13,738 bases of DNA from Rhodoferax sp. (GTDB lineage Bacteria; Pseudomonadota; Gammaproteobacteria; Burkholderiales; Burkholderiaceae_C). The stretch lies in NCBI GenBank assembly GCA_029946045.1, contig JAQSDS010000431.1, forward strand, positions 1 to 13,738. Reading direction: 5' to 3'. Below are positions 5,878 to 13,738 of this stretch, one piece after another; position 1 is the first letter of the stretch, and every line of letters starts with the position of its first letter. Below the pieces are notes generated by a model. That model was given only the letters and a program-made list of their open reading frames with translations, ran no database searches and had not been told where the DNA came from. The translations under genes and the position numbers were made by a program.

Positions 5878-6336
5878 TTAACCTTGGGCCAGGCTGACAC
5901 CGCCGCCGCCGCTACTTTTGTGGCCGCCGTCCGGCCCATACAAGGGCTGACCACTGGCCTGTAAAAAGCCAAGTGTTTGCCGGGTGAATTCCAGTTGGGT
6001 ATGAATCATCACGCCATTGCGGTGATTCCGGGCATGGGCGGCCTCGGCGCGCAACAGCACATCTTGCCATGTCTGAGCGAGTTCCTCACTACCCACCGCA
6101 CAGGCGGCCTCAGCGCCAGCGCGACCCGCCGCGTAACCAAGCGCCAGTTGCTCCTGGTCGCGCTGCTGCTCCAGCGCGGTGATCCGGAGTGCGGTTTCTG
6201 ACTTGAGGTTGGCCAATTCGGGCAGCCTGGCGAAGTCGCTGTCTCCCAAGGCTTTGGCCTCTTTGTCAAGTAACTCAATGTAAGCCTGGATTGCCGCCCG
6301 TTCACGGCCTAGCAAAGCCTGCAACGCGCTGCTCAT
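5878..6336 (-). CDS. flgN: FlgN, export chaperone for hook-filament junction proteins
   Basis: FlgN is the cytoplasmic chaperone that holds FlgK and FlgL before export through the flagellar secretion system. This 152-residue protein is predicted almost wholly helical and rich in Ala, Leu, Glu and Gln, as expected of the family. It ends in L-Y-G-P-D-G and a glycine-rich tail, a C-terminus I associate with betaproteobacterial FlgN. Its ATG overlaps the flgM stop as ATGA, so the two are translationally coupled. The family is divergent in sequence, so position next to flgM and the overall helical pattern carry much of the weight. Its client genes flgK and flgL are not in the window. It is transcribed from the sigma-28 promoter upstream of flgM. 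Confidence 0.85.
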   Translation of the reverse strand: MSSALQALLGRERAAIQAYIELLDKEAKALGDSDFARLPELANLKSETALRITALEQQRDQEQLALGYAAGRAGAEAACAVGSEELAQTWQDVLLRAEAAHARNHRNGVMIHTQLEFTRQTLGFLQASGQPLYGPDGGHKSSGGGGVSLAQG

Positions 6337-6632
6337 GAAATTTTTCTGCCAATCAGGTCGCGCACGCTGGCCAGCAGGCCGTCGGCAATTTTCTCGGTGT
6401 TGACTTGGTAGAGGCCCGCACTGATATCGTCGCGAATGCGGGTGACACGGGCGACATCAAAGTCGCCCTGCGTCGATGGCAACTCTGACGCCACCGACGG
6501 TGCAGGCGCCTGCTCCAAAAGCGCAGATCCACGACCCAACGCTGCTGGCAGTTTGAACCCTTCCCTGGAGGCACCCGGAGGGGAAGCATCTACCAAGGTT
6601 TTCATGTACGGGGCGTTTTGATCGATCTTCAT
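6333..6632 (-). CDS. flgM: FlgM, anti-sigma-28 factor
   Basis: FlgM binds FliA (sigma-28) and blocks late flagellar genes until it is exported through the finished hook-basal body. The 99-residue protein begins M-K-I-D, has a low-complexity middle typical of its unfolded N-terminal half, and carries the conserved sigma-binding region at about 60-90 (V-A-R-V-T-R-I-R-D-D-I, Y-Q-V-N-T-E-K-I-A-D). The ATG at 6632 is chosen because AAAGGAA (6638-6644) lies five bases before it. A longer frame from a TTG at 6656 would start at or before the transcript start of the sigma-28 promoter. It overlaps flgN by four bases and lies 82 bp downstream of flgA. Confidence 0.93.
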   Translation of the reverse strand: MKIDQNAPYMKTLVDASPPGASREGFKLPAALGRGSALLEQAPAPSVASELPSTQGDFDVARVTRIRDDISAGLYQVNTEKIADGLLASVRDLIGRKIS

Positions 6633-6637
6633 AATGG

Positions 6638-6644
6638 TTCCTTT
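6638..6644 (-). promoter_or_regulatory. Ribosome binding site deciding the flgM start
   Basis: The minus strand reads AAAGGAA followed by five bases and the ATG at 6632. It is in the short leader left by the sigma-28 promoter and rules out the upstream TTG start. Confidence 0.75.
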
Positions 6645-6660
6645 AACGGTTCTCAACTGT

Positions 6661-6687
6661 ATTACGGCTGTTTACAGCAGAACTTTA
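6661..6687 (-). promoter_or_regulatory. Sigma-28 (FliA) promoter of flgMN
   Basis: The minus strand reads TAAAGTTC (6687-6680), 11 bases, then GCCGTAAT (6668-6661). The enterobacterial FliA consensus is TAAAGTTT-N11-GCCGATAA, so the -35 differs at one base and the spacing is exact. Transcription should start near 6655, leaving a leader of roughly 23 bases with the flgM ribosome binding site. It lies after the flgA stop, so flgMN can be transcribed without flgA. This places FlgM under the sigma factor it inhibits. Confidence 0.85.
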
Positions 6688-6714
6688 GGGTACGCAGAAA
6701 AAATAATTGAAAAA

Positions 6715-7467
6715 TCATGGGGATCGCTCCACCATGCCGTCAGACCGGACAATACCACTGACCATCGCCCCCCCCAGTGTCTTGACCTGAAGCAAGGCAC
6801 CCGCCGCAGCCTGGGTCATGGCCCGGCCCTCGGTACTCACCATGAAGCCCAGCCCCTGCGTGACCACCTTGACGACTTGGCCTTGTTGCACGATAAGCTG
6901 TGGGCGCAATAACTCACGCCGCAGCGGTGCCCCCGAGGCAATACGGTTAGAAGCAACCATGCCATCGACCTGGGCGGCATCGCCAATCACACTGGAAGGA
7001 AGTGCGGTCAGGTCGGCTTCGCGCGCCCGAACGTCGGACCGCGACAGCACCTGCCCCGCGTTAATTGGTCGCGCTGCCACAAAGTGGACACCAATTACAG
7101 ACACATAGGCCGAAACATAGCGCACCCAGGGCATTGCAGCGTTGCATCGGACCCCTATTGAAACGCGCCCCCAAAGACGCGCCCCAGCAGGCAAAAACGG
7201 CTCTGGTGCGTCGCAGTCGGGCAAGGCTTGCAGCATGACCGGATCGAACCGAACACCCACCTTACCCGGCAGTCCGGTGGACCTGTCCATCACAAATTGC
7301 TCCATGGTGTTGCGCATCGGGCTGACCAATGGCGTTGCCGACCGTGCCATGGCAGCCAATTGACTGGGCGGCATGACCAAGGCCAGCAGCATCAGCCACA
7401 AAGTGCCTGCCGCCAAGCCGAAGCAGGTCGAAGCCAGACGCTGAAAGCACATGGGAATTCGTCTCAT
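6715..7467 (-). CDS. flgA: FlgA, periplasmic chaperone for P-ring assembly
   Basis: FlgA is the periplasmic protein that assists FlgI polymerisation into the P-ring. The 250-residue product has a signal peptide: basic start M-R-R, hydrophobic core about 13-32, and a possible cleavage site after A-M-A near residue 41. The SAF domain is at about 128-190 (A-R-P-I-N-A-G-Q-V-L-S-R-S-D-V, then A-P-L-R-R-E-L-L-R-P). The typical C-terminal region about 192-246 ends G-I-V-R-S-D-G-M-V-E. The mature part has two cysteines (C85, C108), a likely disulfide pair. The start at 7467 lacks a clear Shine-Dalgarno, and an ATG at 7452 would also keep the signal core. It is divergent from flgB, the usual enterobacterial arrangement. 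Confidence 0.92.
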   Translation of the reverse strand: MRRIPMCFQRLASTCFGLAAGTLWLMLLALVMPPSQLAAMARSATPLVSPMRNTMEQFVMDRSTGLPGKVGVRFDPVMLQALPDCDAPEPFLPAGARLWGRVSIGVRCNAAMPWVRYVSAYVSVIGVHFVAARPINAGQVLSRSDVRAREADLTALPSSVIGDAAQVDGMVASNRIASGAPLRRELLRPQLIVQQGQVVKVVTQGLGFMVSTEGRAMTQAAAGALLQVKTLGGAMVSGIVRSDGMVERSP

Positions 7468-7626
7468 GTCGGCAATTTTAAAAAGGCCAAGTCAAGCAAC
7501 AAGGACTGAACTAAGCCTTGAAACCCCATCTGATCTGGAAATTGAGTCAATCGGGCCTGCCTAGAATTATTTCCACCCAGACCGGTCTGGCGCCCCAGGT
7601 GAACCCCTTTAACCAGCAGGAATGAC
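7468..7626. promoter_or_regulatory. Divergent flgA/flgB regulatory region
   Basis: This 159-bp gap must contain the promoters of flgA and of the long flgB operon. On the plus strand a -10-like TAGAAT lies at 7562-7567, but no good -35 sits at the right spacing, as is common for activator-dependent (for example FlhDC) class II promoters. No convincing sigma-28 or sigma-54 box was seen. A perfect palindrome lies just downstream of the -10-like box. AGGA precedes the flgB ATG by seven bases. Confidence 0.4.
7577..7590. repeat. 14-bp perfect palindrome upstream of flgB
   Basis: The bases CCAGACCGGTCTGG are their own reverse complement, with no central spacer. The site starts about ten bases after the -10-like TAGAAT and ends 36 bp before flgB, which would place it around or just after the transcript start. 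It could be a dimeric regulator site. An RNA hairpin is less likely because there is no loop. Confidence 0.4.
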
Positions 7627-8037
7627 ATGCTAGACAAGTTGGACTCGTCGCTTCGCTTCAATCAGGAGGCGCTCAACCTGCGGGCCAGGCGGCAGGAGAT
7701 GATTGCCAGCAACATTGCCCACGCTGACACCCCCGGCTACAAGGCGCGCGACCTTGACTTCAACAGTGCTTTGTCGAAAGCAGTCGAGCGCACCAGGTCT
7801 GGCGGCACCCTGTCCCTGTCCGGCACATCAGCAGGGCACCTGGCGGGTTCGACGACCTCCGGTAGCGACGATCCCGACCTGTTGTTTCGCACACCCGCGC
7901 AGTCAAGCATTGACGGCAACACAGTAGAGATGGATGTCGAGCGCGTCAATTTTGCTGACAACGCCATGCGCTACGAAATGAACCTGACCTTGCTGAGCGC
8001 CAGGATCAAAGGCATGCTCGCTGCGATCCAACAATAG
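7627..8037 (+). CDS. flgB: FlgB, proximal rod protein
   Basis: FlgB forms the cell-proximal part of the flagellar rod in the periplasm and is exported by the flagellar type III system, so it has no Sec signal. The 136-residue length is usual for the family. The N-terminal flagellar rod motif is at about 27-42 ([16 protein letters not shown]), and the C-terminal helix ends in the pattern [13 protein letters not shown]. The middle (about 55-90) is Ser/Thr/Gly-rich and probably disordered before assembly. AGGA lies seven bases before the ATG. It is first in an eight-gene plus-strand operon and is followed by flgC after 17 bp. Confidence 0.95.
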   Translation: MLDKLDSSLRFNQEALNLRARRQEMIASNIAHADTPGYKARDLDFNSALSKAVERTRSGGTLSLSGTSAGHLAGSTTSGSDDPDLLFRTPAQSSIDGNTVEMDVERVNFADNAMRYEMNLTLLSARIKGMLAAIQQ

Positions 8038-8054
8038 ACACCAGGAGACACCTC

Positions 8055-8471
8055 ATGCCCATTGCCAATTCAACGCTAGGTATCTTTGACATTGCGGGTT
8101 CCGCCATGACGGCGCAATCGCAACGGATGAACGTGACCGCGAGCAACCTGGCCAACGCCGAAAGTGTTTCGGGACCCGATGGTGAAGCTTACCGCGCGCG
8201 GCAGGTGGTGTTTGAATTGGCAGCGCCCGAGGGGCAGAAAATCGGCGGTGTCAAGGTCGCCCGGATCATCGAAGACCCCTCCCCCCTGCGCATGGTGCAC
8301 GACCCCAAGCACCCGCTCGCCAATGCTGACGGTTATGTGTCGCACTCGAACGTCAACGTGGTCGAGGAAATGGTCAACATGATCTCGGCTTCGCGCTCCT
8401 ACCAGGCAAACGTCGAAGTCCTCAACACGGCCAAGACCTTGATGTTGAAGACCCTCACGATCGGCCAATAA
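8055..8471 (+). CDS. flgC: FlgC, proximal rod protein
   Basis: FlgC is another rod subunit, next to FlgB in the assembled structure. The 138-residue product has the N-terminal rod motif T-A-S-N-L-A-N-A-E at about 28-36. Its C-terminal motif is [13 protein letters not shown] with the helix [15 protein letters not shown]. These helices form the coiled-coil core shared by axial proteins. AGGAGA precedes the ATG with good spacing. The DNA of the C-terminal motif is nearly identical to the matching part of flgG, 3.6 kb downstream. There is no sign of an internal promoter in the 17 bp before it. Confidence 0.96.
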   Translation: MPIANSTLGIFDIAGSAMTAQSQRMNVTASNLANAESVSGPDGEAYRARQVVFELAAPEGQKIGGVKVARIIEDPSPLRMVHDPKHPLANADGYVSHSNVNVVEEMVNMISASRSYQANVEVLNTAKTLMLKTLTIGQ

Positions 8472-8513
8472 GACCGCGTCAACCACCCAATTTATTGATC
8501 AGGAGACAATTTC

Positions 8514-9194
8514 ATGGCCTTGAATGCAATTTCGTCACCCACTGCGACCAGCGCTGCAAGCCCGAGCATTGCCAGCACCAACGCCGAAAGCGAACAACGT
8601 TTTCTCAAGCTGCTGACAACGCAACTCAACAACCAGGACCCACTGAACCCGCTGGACAACGCACAACTCACATCGCAGCTGGCCCAAATGAGCACGGTCA
8701 GCGGCATTGAAAAACTGAACAGCACTGTGGAATCGCTGCTCGCGCAGACCGGTTCGGGCCAGGTACTGCAAGCCGCTGGCCTGATTGACCGCTCGGTACT
8801 CGCGCCAGGCTCTAACCTGGCGCTCCAGTCCGGTTCGGCCACGCCATGTGCTGTTGACCTACCTGTCGCTGCGACCTCGGTCAAGGTCAATATCAGCAAT
8901 GCTGCCGGCCAACTTGTGCGCAGCCTTGACCTGGGTGCGCTGCCTCCCGGTGTCCAGACCTTGTCTTGGGATGGCGCGAACGACAAAGGCCAGGCACTTG
9001 CCAGTGGCAGCTACCAATTCAGCGTGACAGCCAGCGGTGGCGGGGCCAATGTGGCAGCCGTCCCACTGACCTACGGCAACGTCAGCAGCGTAGCGCAGGG
9101 TCCCAATGGGGTGGCGCTCAACCTGGCCGACCGCCGGGTCATTGGCTTCAGCGACGTCAGGTCGATTCTCAGTGCGCCGGTCGCCTCTCTCTAA
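8514..9194 (+). CDS. flgD: FlgD, hook cap protein
   Basis: FlgD caps the growing hook and helps FlgE subunits insert; it is shed when the hook is finished. The 226-residue product has the conserved N-terminal export and cap region at about 28-68 (F-L-K-L-L-T-T-Q-L, N-Q-D-P-L-N-P-L-D-N, and Q-L-A-Q-M-S-T-V-S-G-I-E-K-L). This is followed by a FlgD Ig-like/Tudor-type C-terminal region with W-D-G-A-N-D-K-G-Q-A-L-A-S-G-S-Y at about 152-167. It has no cleavable Sec signal. AGGAGA lies before the ATG. The 42-bp gap after flgC shows no clear promoter. Confidence 0.95.
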   Translation: MALNAISSPTATSAASPSIASTNAESEQRFLKLLTTQLNNQDPLNPLDNAQLTSQLAQMSTVSGIEKLNSTVESLLAQTGSGQVLQAAGLIDRSVLAPGSNLALQSGSATPCAVDLPVAATSVKVNISNAAGQLVRSLDLGALPPGVQTLSWDGANDKGQALASGSYQFSVTASGGGANVAAVPLTYGNVSSVAQGPNGVALNLADRRVIGFSDVRSILSAPVASL

Positions 9195-9218
9195 CCCTCC
9201 ATTCGAAAAGGAAATACC

Positions 9219-10499
9219 ATGAGCTTCGCACAAGGTGTCAGCGGCTTGAATGCTGCCGCAGCAAATCTGGATGTGATCGGCAACAACATTGCCAACTCGG
9301 GAACCGTCGGCTACAAGACGGGCGCTGTGCAATTTGCCAACGTCTATGCTGGCTCCATGGCCGGCCTGGGAACCAAGGTGGGCGGCATTTTTCAGGACTT
9401 CACGGCAGGTGCCATACAGCGCACCACCCAGCCTCTGGACGTGGCCATTGTGGATGGCGATGGCTTCTTTCGCTTGACCAATGGCAGCGGCGAGGTACGC
9501 TACACGCGCAACGGTCAGTTCACCGTCGACAAGGACCAGTACATCGTGAACTCGGCCGGTATGCAACTGACCGGTTTCCCCGTCGGTGCCAAGGGCAGCG
9601 CGGTGGCCCTGAAGGTCGAGCCCACTTACATCACCCCGGTGGCATCCACCCGGGTGGACGCACAGTTCAACCTGGATGCGCGCAGTGAAGTGCCCACAAC
9701 CTCACCGTTCGCACTTACCGATTCGAACACCTACAACTACTCGAACTCGGTCTCTGTTTACGACTCCTATGGCAACTCGCACGAATTGTCCATCTTCTTT
9801 AGCAAGACCGACCTGGTGCCGGGGTCGCCGCCCTCCTGGAATGTCTACGCTGCGGCCGACGGTAAACCGCTGGATTCCACCGGGAAACTGATTCCCGCTG
9901 TCTTCCCCGCAACGACACCTCCAAGTTACACCGCAGCGCCTGGACTCCTTGCCACCATGGCTTTTGATACCGGCGGCAAATTGACAACCATACCAATCGG
10001 CACAACCGACAAACTGACCTTTGCAGGACTGGACTTTGGTAATGGTGCGGCTCCGATCAACCTTGAAATGGTTCTGACAGGCAGCACCCAGTTCTCCGCC
10101 GACAACGAAGTCAGAAAAATGTCCCCTGACGGCAATTCCGCCGGGCAGTTGACCACACTTGAAATTGATGCCGATGGTTTCCTGATCGGCAAATACTCCA
10201 ACCAGCAAACCAAGGAACTGGGGCAGATCGTGCTGTCGTCATTTGCCAGCGTCAATGGCCTGCAAAACATGGGTGACAACGTCTGGTCTGAAACCGCCGG
10301 CTCGGGCGCACCCCGAACCGGCACACCGGGCATGGGCAAATCGCTGGGCTCGCTGCTCGGCGGCGCGGTCGAGGGCTCCAACGTCGACCTGACGGCCGAG
10401 CTGATCAACTTGATCATCGCCCAGCGCACTTACCAGGCCAATACCCAAACCGTCAAGACCCAGGACCAGGTGGTGCAGGCCCTGATGAACCTGCGCTAA
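9219..10499 (+). CDS. flgE: FlgE, flagellar hook protein
   Basis: FlgE polymerises into the curved hook that works as a universal joint. The 426-residue length fits the family. The N-terminal axial motif is at about 19-36 (L-D-V-I-G-N-N-I-A-N-S-G-T-V-G-Y-K). A beta-rich, Ser/Thr/Asn-rich middle (about 135-340) includes the region Y-N-Y-S-N-S-V-S-V-Y-D-S-Y-G. The C-terminal motif is S-N-V-D-L-T-A-E-L-I-N-L-I with Q-R-T-Y-Q-A-N-T-Q-T-V-K-T. AAGGA precedes the ATG. It sits directly after its cap gene flgD, in enterobacterial order. The middle domain is the most variable part of the protein between species. Confidence 0.96.
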   Translation: MSFAQGVSGLNAAAANLDVIGNNIANSGTVGYKTGAVQFANVYAGSMAGLGTKVGGIFQDFTAGAIQRTTQPLDVAIVDGDGFFRLTNGSGEVRYTRNGQFTVDKDQYIVNSAGMQLTGFPVGAKGSAVALKVEPTYITPVASTRVDAQFNLDARSEVPTTSPFALTDSNTYNYSNSVSVYDSYGNSHELSIFFSKTDLVPGSPPSWNVYAAADGKPLDSTGKLIPAVFPATTPPSYTAAPGLLATMAFDTGGKLTTIPIGTTDKLTFAGLDFGNGAAPINLEMVLTGSTQFSADNEVRKMSPDGNSAGQLTTLEIDADGFLIGKYSNQQTKELGQIVLSSFASVNGLQNMGDNVWSETAGSGAPRTGTPGMGKSLGSLLGGAVEGSNVDLTAELINLIIAQRTYQANTQTVKTQDQVVQALMNLR

Positions 10500-10554
10500 G
10501 CACGTTCCGCCCGATGAGCCAGCAGCCTAAGCCGCACCCCACACAGGAAACGCC

Positions 10555-11298
10555 ATGGACCGCATGATCTATATCGGTATGACTGGTGCCAAGCAAGCCC
10601 TTGAGCAGCAGGCCTCGGTCGCGAACAACATGGCCAATGTGTCAACCCCCGGCTTTCGCGCCCAGATCAACAGTTTTCGCGCGATTCCCGTGGTCGGCGA
10701 CGAGTTGCCTACGCGCAGTTTTGTCACCGCGACCACGCCCGGCGCCGACTTCAGCCCGGGCCCCTCGATGCCCACGGGCCGACCACTCGATGTCGCCATT
10801 CAGGGTGAGGGCTGGTTTGCTGTCATGGCACCTGGCGGCGGCGAAGCCTATACCCGGGCCGGCAATTTGCAGGTTGGGGCCGACGGCCAGGTACAAACCA
10901 TGGCCGGTCTACCTTTCATGGGCGACGGCGGTGCGCTGGTGGTGCCGCCTGGGTCGCTGGTGAGCGTCACCGACAGCGGCCAGGTGATTGCCCAGGCCGC
11001 GGGCGACCTGGCCACCGGCGCCACCGAAGTCGGGCTGCTCAGGCTGGTCAAGCCGCCTGCAGCCGACCTCGAACGCAGTGAAGACGGTTTGTTTCGTTTG
11101 CGCGCTGGCGCTGCTGCACCGCAGTCTGACCCTGGCGTGAGCCTGCGCAGCGGCGTGCTGGAGGGTAGCAACGTCAACCCGGTGGAGGCCATGGTGGCCA
11201 TGATCAGCAACGCACGGCGCTTTGAGATGCAAATGAAAACCTTGCAAACCGCCGAAACCAACGATCAGCAAGCCAACAAATTGCTCTCCAGCAGCTAA
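10555..11298 (+). CDS. flgF: FlgF, proximal rod protein
   Basis: FlgF is a rod subunit between FlgB/FlgC and the distal rod FlgG. The 247-residue product has the N-terminal motif [15 protein letters not shown] at about 22-36. It has the FlgE/F/G central element [15 protein letters not shown] and the C-terminal motif [14 protein letters not shown]. Its start M-D-R-M-I-Y-I and the shorter N-terminal loop set it apart from FlgG next door. AGGAA precedes the ATG. The 55-bp gap after flgE is the longest in the operon, and I see no promoter or terminator in it. Confidence 0.95.
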   Translation: MDRMIYIGMTGAKQALEQQASVANNMANVSTPGFRAQINSFRAIPVVGDELPTRSFVTATTPGADFSPGPSMPTGRPLDVAIQGEGWFAVMAPGGGEAYTRAGNLQVGADGQVQTMAGLPFMGDGGALVVPPGSLVSVTDSGQVIAQAAGDLATGATEVGLLRLVKPPAADLERSEDGLFRLRAGAAAPQSDPGVSLRSGVLEGSNVNPVEAMVAMISNARRFEMQMKTLQTAETNDQQANKLLSSS

Positions 11299-11312
11299 CC
11301 AGGAGTTTCTAC

Positions 11313-12095
11313 ATGATTCGCTCTTTGTACATTGCCAAAACAGGTCTCGATGCCCAGCAAACCCAGCTCGATGTGGTGGCCAACAACCTGGCCAACGTGG
11401 GTACCACCGGCTTCAAGCGCAGCCGCGCCGTCTTTGAAGACCTGATGTACCAGAACCTGCGGCAGACTGGGGGCCAGACCTCTGACCAGACGCGCATGCC
11501 CTCGGGTCTGCAAATTGGCACCGGTGTGCGCGTGGTAGCGAGTGAACGCATTCATACCGACGGTAACCCCACCAAAACCGACAACCCCAAAGATGTTGCC
11601 ATCAGCGGTAACGGCTTTTTTCAGATCCTGATGCCCGACGGCAGCACGGCCTACACCCGTGACGGCTCGTTTCAGACCGACCAGGACGGCCAGTTGGTGA
11701 CCGCCAGTGGCTACCAGGTGCAACCCGCTATCACGCTGCCCCAAAACACCACCAGCATGACCATTGCTTTTGATGGCACGGTGTCGGTGGTCCAGGCTGG
11801 CAGCACGGCCAGTGTGCAGGTAGGTCAATTACAGCTGGCCACCTTTTTGAACGCTGCCGGCTTGGAGAGCGTGGGTGCCAACCTGTATAAGGAATCAGAT
11901 GCCTCGGGCGGCCCCAATCAGACCGTTCCCGGACAAAACGGTGCCGGTTCGCTCACGCAGGGCTACGTCGAGTCGTCCAACGTCAACGTGGTCGAGGAAC
12001 TGGTCAACATGATCCAGACCCAGCGTGCCTATGAAATCAACAGCAAAGTGATCACCACCTCTGATCAAATGCTCAACAAGCTGGCGCAACTGTGA
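11313..12095 (+). CDS. flgG: FlgG, distal rod protein
   Basis: FlgG forms the distal rod that passes through the P- and L-rings. The 260-residue length is typical of the family. The N-terminal motif [16 protein letters not shown] is followed by the FlgG-specific segment F-E-D-L-M-Y-Q-N and the extended loop to about residue 72 (G-L-Q-I-G-T-G-V-R), which distinguishes it from FlgF and FlgE. The C-terminus has [13 protein letters not shown] and [14 protein letters not shown] precedes the ATG. Its stop overlaps the GTG start of flgH as GTGA, so the rod and L-ring genes are translationally coupled. Confidence 0.97.
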   Translation: MIRSLYIAKTGLDAQQTQLDVVANNLANVGTTGFKRSRAVFEDLMYQNLRQTGGQTSDQTRMPSGLQIGTGVRVVASERIHTDGNPTKTDNPKDVAISGNGFFQILMPDGSTAYTRDGSFQTDQDGQLVTASGYQVQPAITLPQNTTSMTIAFDGTVSVVQAGSTASVQVGQLQLATFLNAAGLESVGANLYKESDASGGPNQTVPGQNGAGSLTQGYVESSNVNVVEELVNMIQTQRAYEINSKVITTSDQMLNKLAQL

Positions 12096-12793
12096 ACCCC
12101 GCCCTGAATGCCGCGTATCGCCTGCTGTGGTGCTCACTGGCAGCCTTGCTGCTGGCCAGCTGCGCCCAAGTGCCGCGCGAGCCACTGGTGCAGCAACCCA
12201 TGACCGCGCGACCCGAGGCCGTGCGCCAGCCGCCGCCGGGCGCAGCGAGCCATGGCTCCATTTACCAGGCGGGCTATTCTGTCCAGCCTCTATTTGAAGA
12301 CCGGCGCCCCCGCCAAGTGGGTGACATCCTGACCGTACAGGTCAGGGAAAATGTCAACGCCAGCAAGAACTCTGCTGCCAATGTCAGTCGCACCGGCAGC
12401 GCCAGTGCCACGTTGGACCTGATCCCGTCCGTCCTGGGCGGCTTGTTTGCCGGTGATCAGAGCGCCGACGTATCTGGCCAGAACACCATGAAGGCCTCGG
12501 GCGGCGCCAATGCTGCCAACACCTTCAATGGCATGATCACGGTGACCATTGTCGACGTGCTTGCCAATGGCAATCTTCTGGTCAGCGGAGAAAAACAGAT
12601 GCTGATCAACCAGGGTACCGAGTTCATCCGGTTTTCCGGGGTGGTCAACCCCCGCACGGTGGGTGCCAACAATGCCGTGTTGTCAACCCAGGTGGCCGAT
12701 GCCCGCATCGAGTACAGCGCCAAGGGCTATATCGACGAGGCGCAGACCATGGGCTGGCTGCAACGATTTTTCCTCAACGTGTTGCCCATGTGA
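12092..12793 (+). CDS. flgH: FlgH, L-ring lipoprotein
   Basis: FlgH builds the L-ring in the outer membrane around the distal rod. The 233-residue product has a lipoprotein signal: a hydrophobic stretch, then the lipobox L-A-S-C with the acylated cysteine at residue 24. The family core follows, with [27 protein letters not shown] and [11 protein letters not shown] at about 180, and W-L-Q-R-F-F-L-N near the end. The start is GTG within a GTGA overlap with flgG; no in-frame ATG near the start would keep the signal peptide. The downstream flgI ATG overlaps its stop by one base. Confidence 0.96.
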   Translation: MNPALNAAYRLLWCSLAALLLASCAQVPREPLVQQPMTARPEAVRQPPPGAASHGSIYQAGYSVQPLFEDRRPRQVGDILTVQVRENVNASKNSAANVSRTGSASATLDLIPSVLGGLFAGDQSADVSGQNTMKASGGANAANTFNGMITVTIVDVLANGNLLVSGEKQMLINQGTEFIRFSGVVNPRTVGANNAVLSTQVADARIEYSAKGYIDEAQTMGWLQRFFLNVLPM

Positions 12794-13738
12794 TGATGAT
12801 CGCCAAACGCCTCTTGCTGTGCCTGAGCCTGGTACTGCCTGTTTTAGCAACCACACATGCACAGGCTGACCGGCTCAAGGACATTGCCAGTATTCAGGGT
12901 GTGCGTGACAACCCGCTCATCGGCTACGGCCTCATGGTGGGGCTGGACGGCAGTGGCGACCAAACCATGCAAACGCCGTTCACCACGCAAAGCCTCAACA
13001 ACATGCTGATGCAACTGGGCATCACGCTACCGCCCGACAGCAAGATGCAGTTGAAAAACGTGGCCGCGGTGATGATCACGGCCGTGCTGCCGCCCTTTGC
13101 GCGGCCGGGCCAGACCATCGACATCACAGTCTCGTCCATGGGCAACGCCAAAAGCTTGCGCGGTGGTACCCTGCTCATGACACCACTCAAAGGCGCGGAC
13201 GGCCAAGTTTATGCCTTGGCCCAGGGCAATATGGTGATTGGCGGCGTTGGTGCATCCAGCGGGGGCACCCAGACCAAGATCAACCAGACCAGTTCAGGCC
13301 GGATTCCTGCCGGTGCCATCGTGGAGCGGGCAGTGTCTTCGCCCCTTGGACAAGACGGCAGCATCACGCTGGAACTCAATGTCAGCGACTTCGGTAACGC
13401 CCAAAAGGCGGTGGACGCCATCAATCTCAGCATAGGCACCGGCACCGCACGGGCGCTTGATGCCAGGATGATCCAGGTCCGTGCACCTGTCAATCCCGAC
13501 GACCACGTCGGTTTCCTGGCGCGCATTCAGAATCTGGAGATTTCCCCCAGCCAGGTCGGTGCCAAAGTGGTCATCAATGCACGCACGGGTTCGGTCGTCA
13601 TGAACCAGAGCGTCCGAATCAACGATTGCGCTGTGGCGCACGGCAGCTTGTCAGTAGTGATCAAGACCGAGCCTGTCATCAGTCAGCCCAATGCGCTTGC
13701 TGGTGGTCAGACGGTGGTGGCCCAGCGCTCGCAGATTG
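12793..13738 (+). CDS. flgI: FlgI, P-ring protein (cut by window edge)
   Basis: FlgI forms the periplasmic P-ring around the rod. The 315 codons present, out of roughly 370 usual for the family, read open to the right edge. A Sec signal peptide is clear: M-M-I-A-K-R, a leucine-rich core and a likely cut after A-Q-A at residue 25. Family motifs follow: [36 protein letters not shown], and R-T-G-S-V-V-M-N at about 270. The ATG overlaps the flgH TGA by one base (TGATG), showing coupling. The chaperone gene flgA is in the divergent operon. The C-terminus and any downstream flgJ lie outside the window. Confidence 0.95.
   Translation, partial: MMIAKRLLLCLSLVLPVLATTHAQADRLKDIASIQGVRDNPLIGYGLMVGLDGSGDQTMQTPFTTQSLNNMLMQLGITLPPDSKMQLKNVAAVMITAVLPPFARPGQTIDITVSSMGNAKSLRGGTLLMTPLKGADGQVYALAQGNMVIGGVGASSGGTQTKINQTSSGRIPAGAIVERAVSSPLGQDGSITLELNVSDFGNAQKAVDAINLSIGTGTARALDARMIQVRAPVNPDDHVGFLARIQNLEISPSQVGAKVVINARTGSVVMNQSVRINDCAVAHGSLSVVIKTEPVISQPNALAGGQTVVAQRSQI

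Noticed and set aside
5863..5878. TGGCAC motif as a sigma-54 -24 element between ycgR and flgN
   Set aside because: No TTGC follows at the right distance and the genes on both sides point towards it, not away.
6696..6714. Terminator after flgA, from a T-rich minus-strand run
   Set aside because: There is a T-rich stretch but no stem before it, so read-through from flgA into flgMN remains possible.
8859..9566. Long 235-codon open frame antisense to flgD and flgE
   Set aside because: It is a shadow of conserved flg coding sequence, with no family resemblance and a His/Arg-rich composition typical of antisense frames.

Overview
This window is a flagellar and chemotaxis locus from a betaproteobacterium. 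The gene order, a base composition that looks moderately GC-rich, and the protein sequences fit a Burkholderiales member of Comamonadaceae type, such as Rhodoferax or Polaromonas. The genus is inference from recall, not from a search.

Left part, minus strand (1-2452): a compact chemotaxis operon read right to left. It encodes a short membrane receptor-like MCP (TTG start), a single-domain CheY, a small STAS protein and the N-terminal third of CheA, which runs off the left edge. Genes are 8 bp apart or overlap, and the STAS start and the cheA ribosome binding site lie inside the preceding genes. The MCP has almost no periplasmic segment and carries a CheZ-like D-x-x-x-Q motif after its signalling hairpin.

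Centre, plus strand (2697-5843): a three-gene c-di-GMP module. It encodes a PAS-GGDEF protein ending in a complete bacteriohemerythrin domain, an HDOD protein, and a YcgR-type PilZ flagellar brake. The 244-bp divergent region before it contains several perfect inverted repeats, one nested inside another.

Right part (5878-13738): the early flagellar locus in enterobacterial order. flgN, flgM and flgA lie on the minus strand. The divergent operon flgB-C-D-E-F-G-H-I lies on the plus strand, with flgI cut by the right edge. A near-consensus sigma-28 promoter sits between flgA and flgM, so the anti-sigma factor and the FlgN chaperone can be expressed by the sigma factor that FlgM inhibits.

Together the window encodes rod, hook and P/L-ring construction (flgA-I), the checkpoint that times late genes (flgM/flgN), the input side of motor switching (mcp, cheY, cheA) and a plausible oxygen- or redox-responsive c-di-GMP brake (DGC-hemerythrin to YcgR). 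No tRNA, rRNA, CRISPR array, insertion sequence or phage gene was seen. The parts with most open questions are the hemerythrin-cyclase module, the CheZ-like receptor, the STAS protein and the structured intergenic region.
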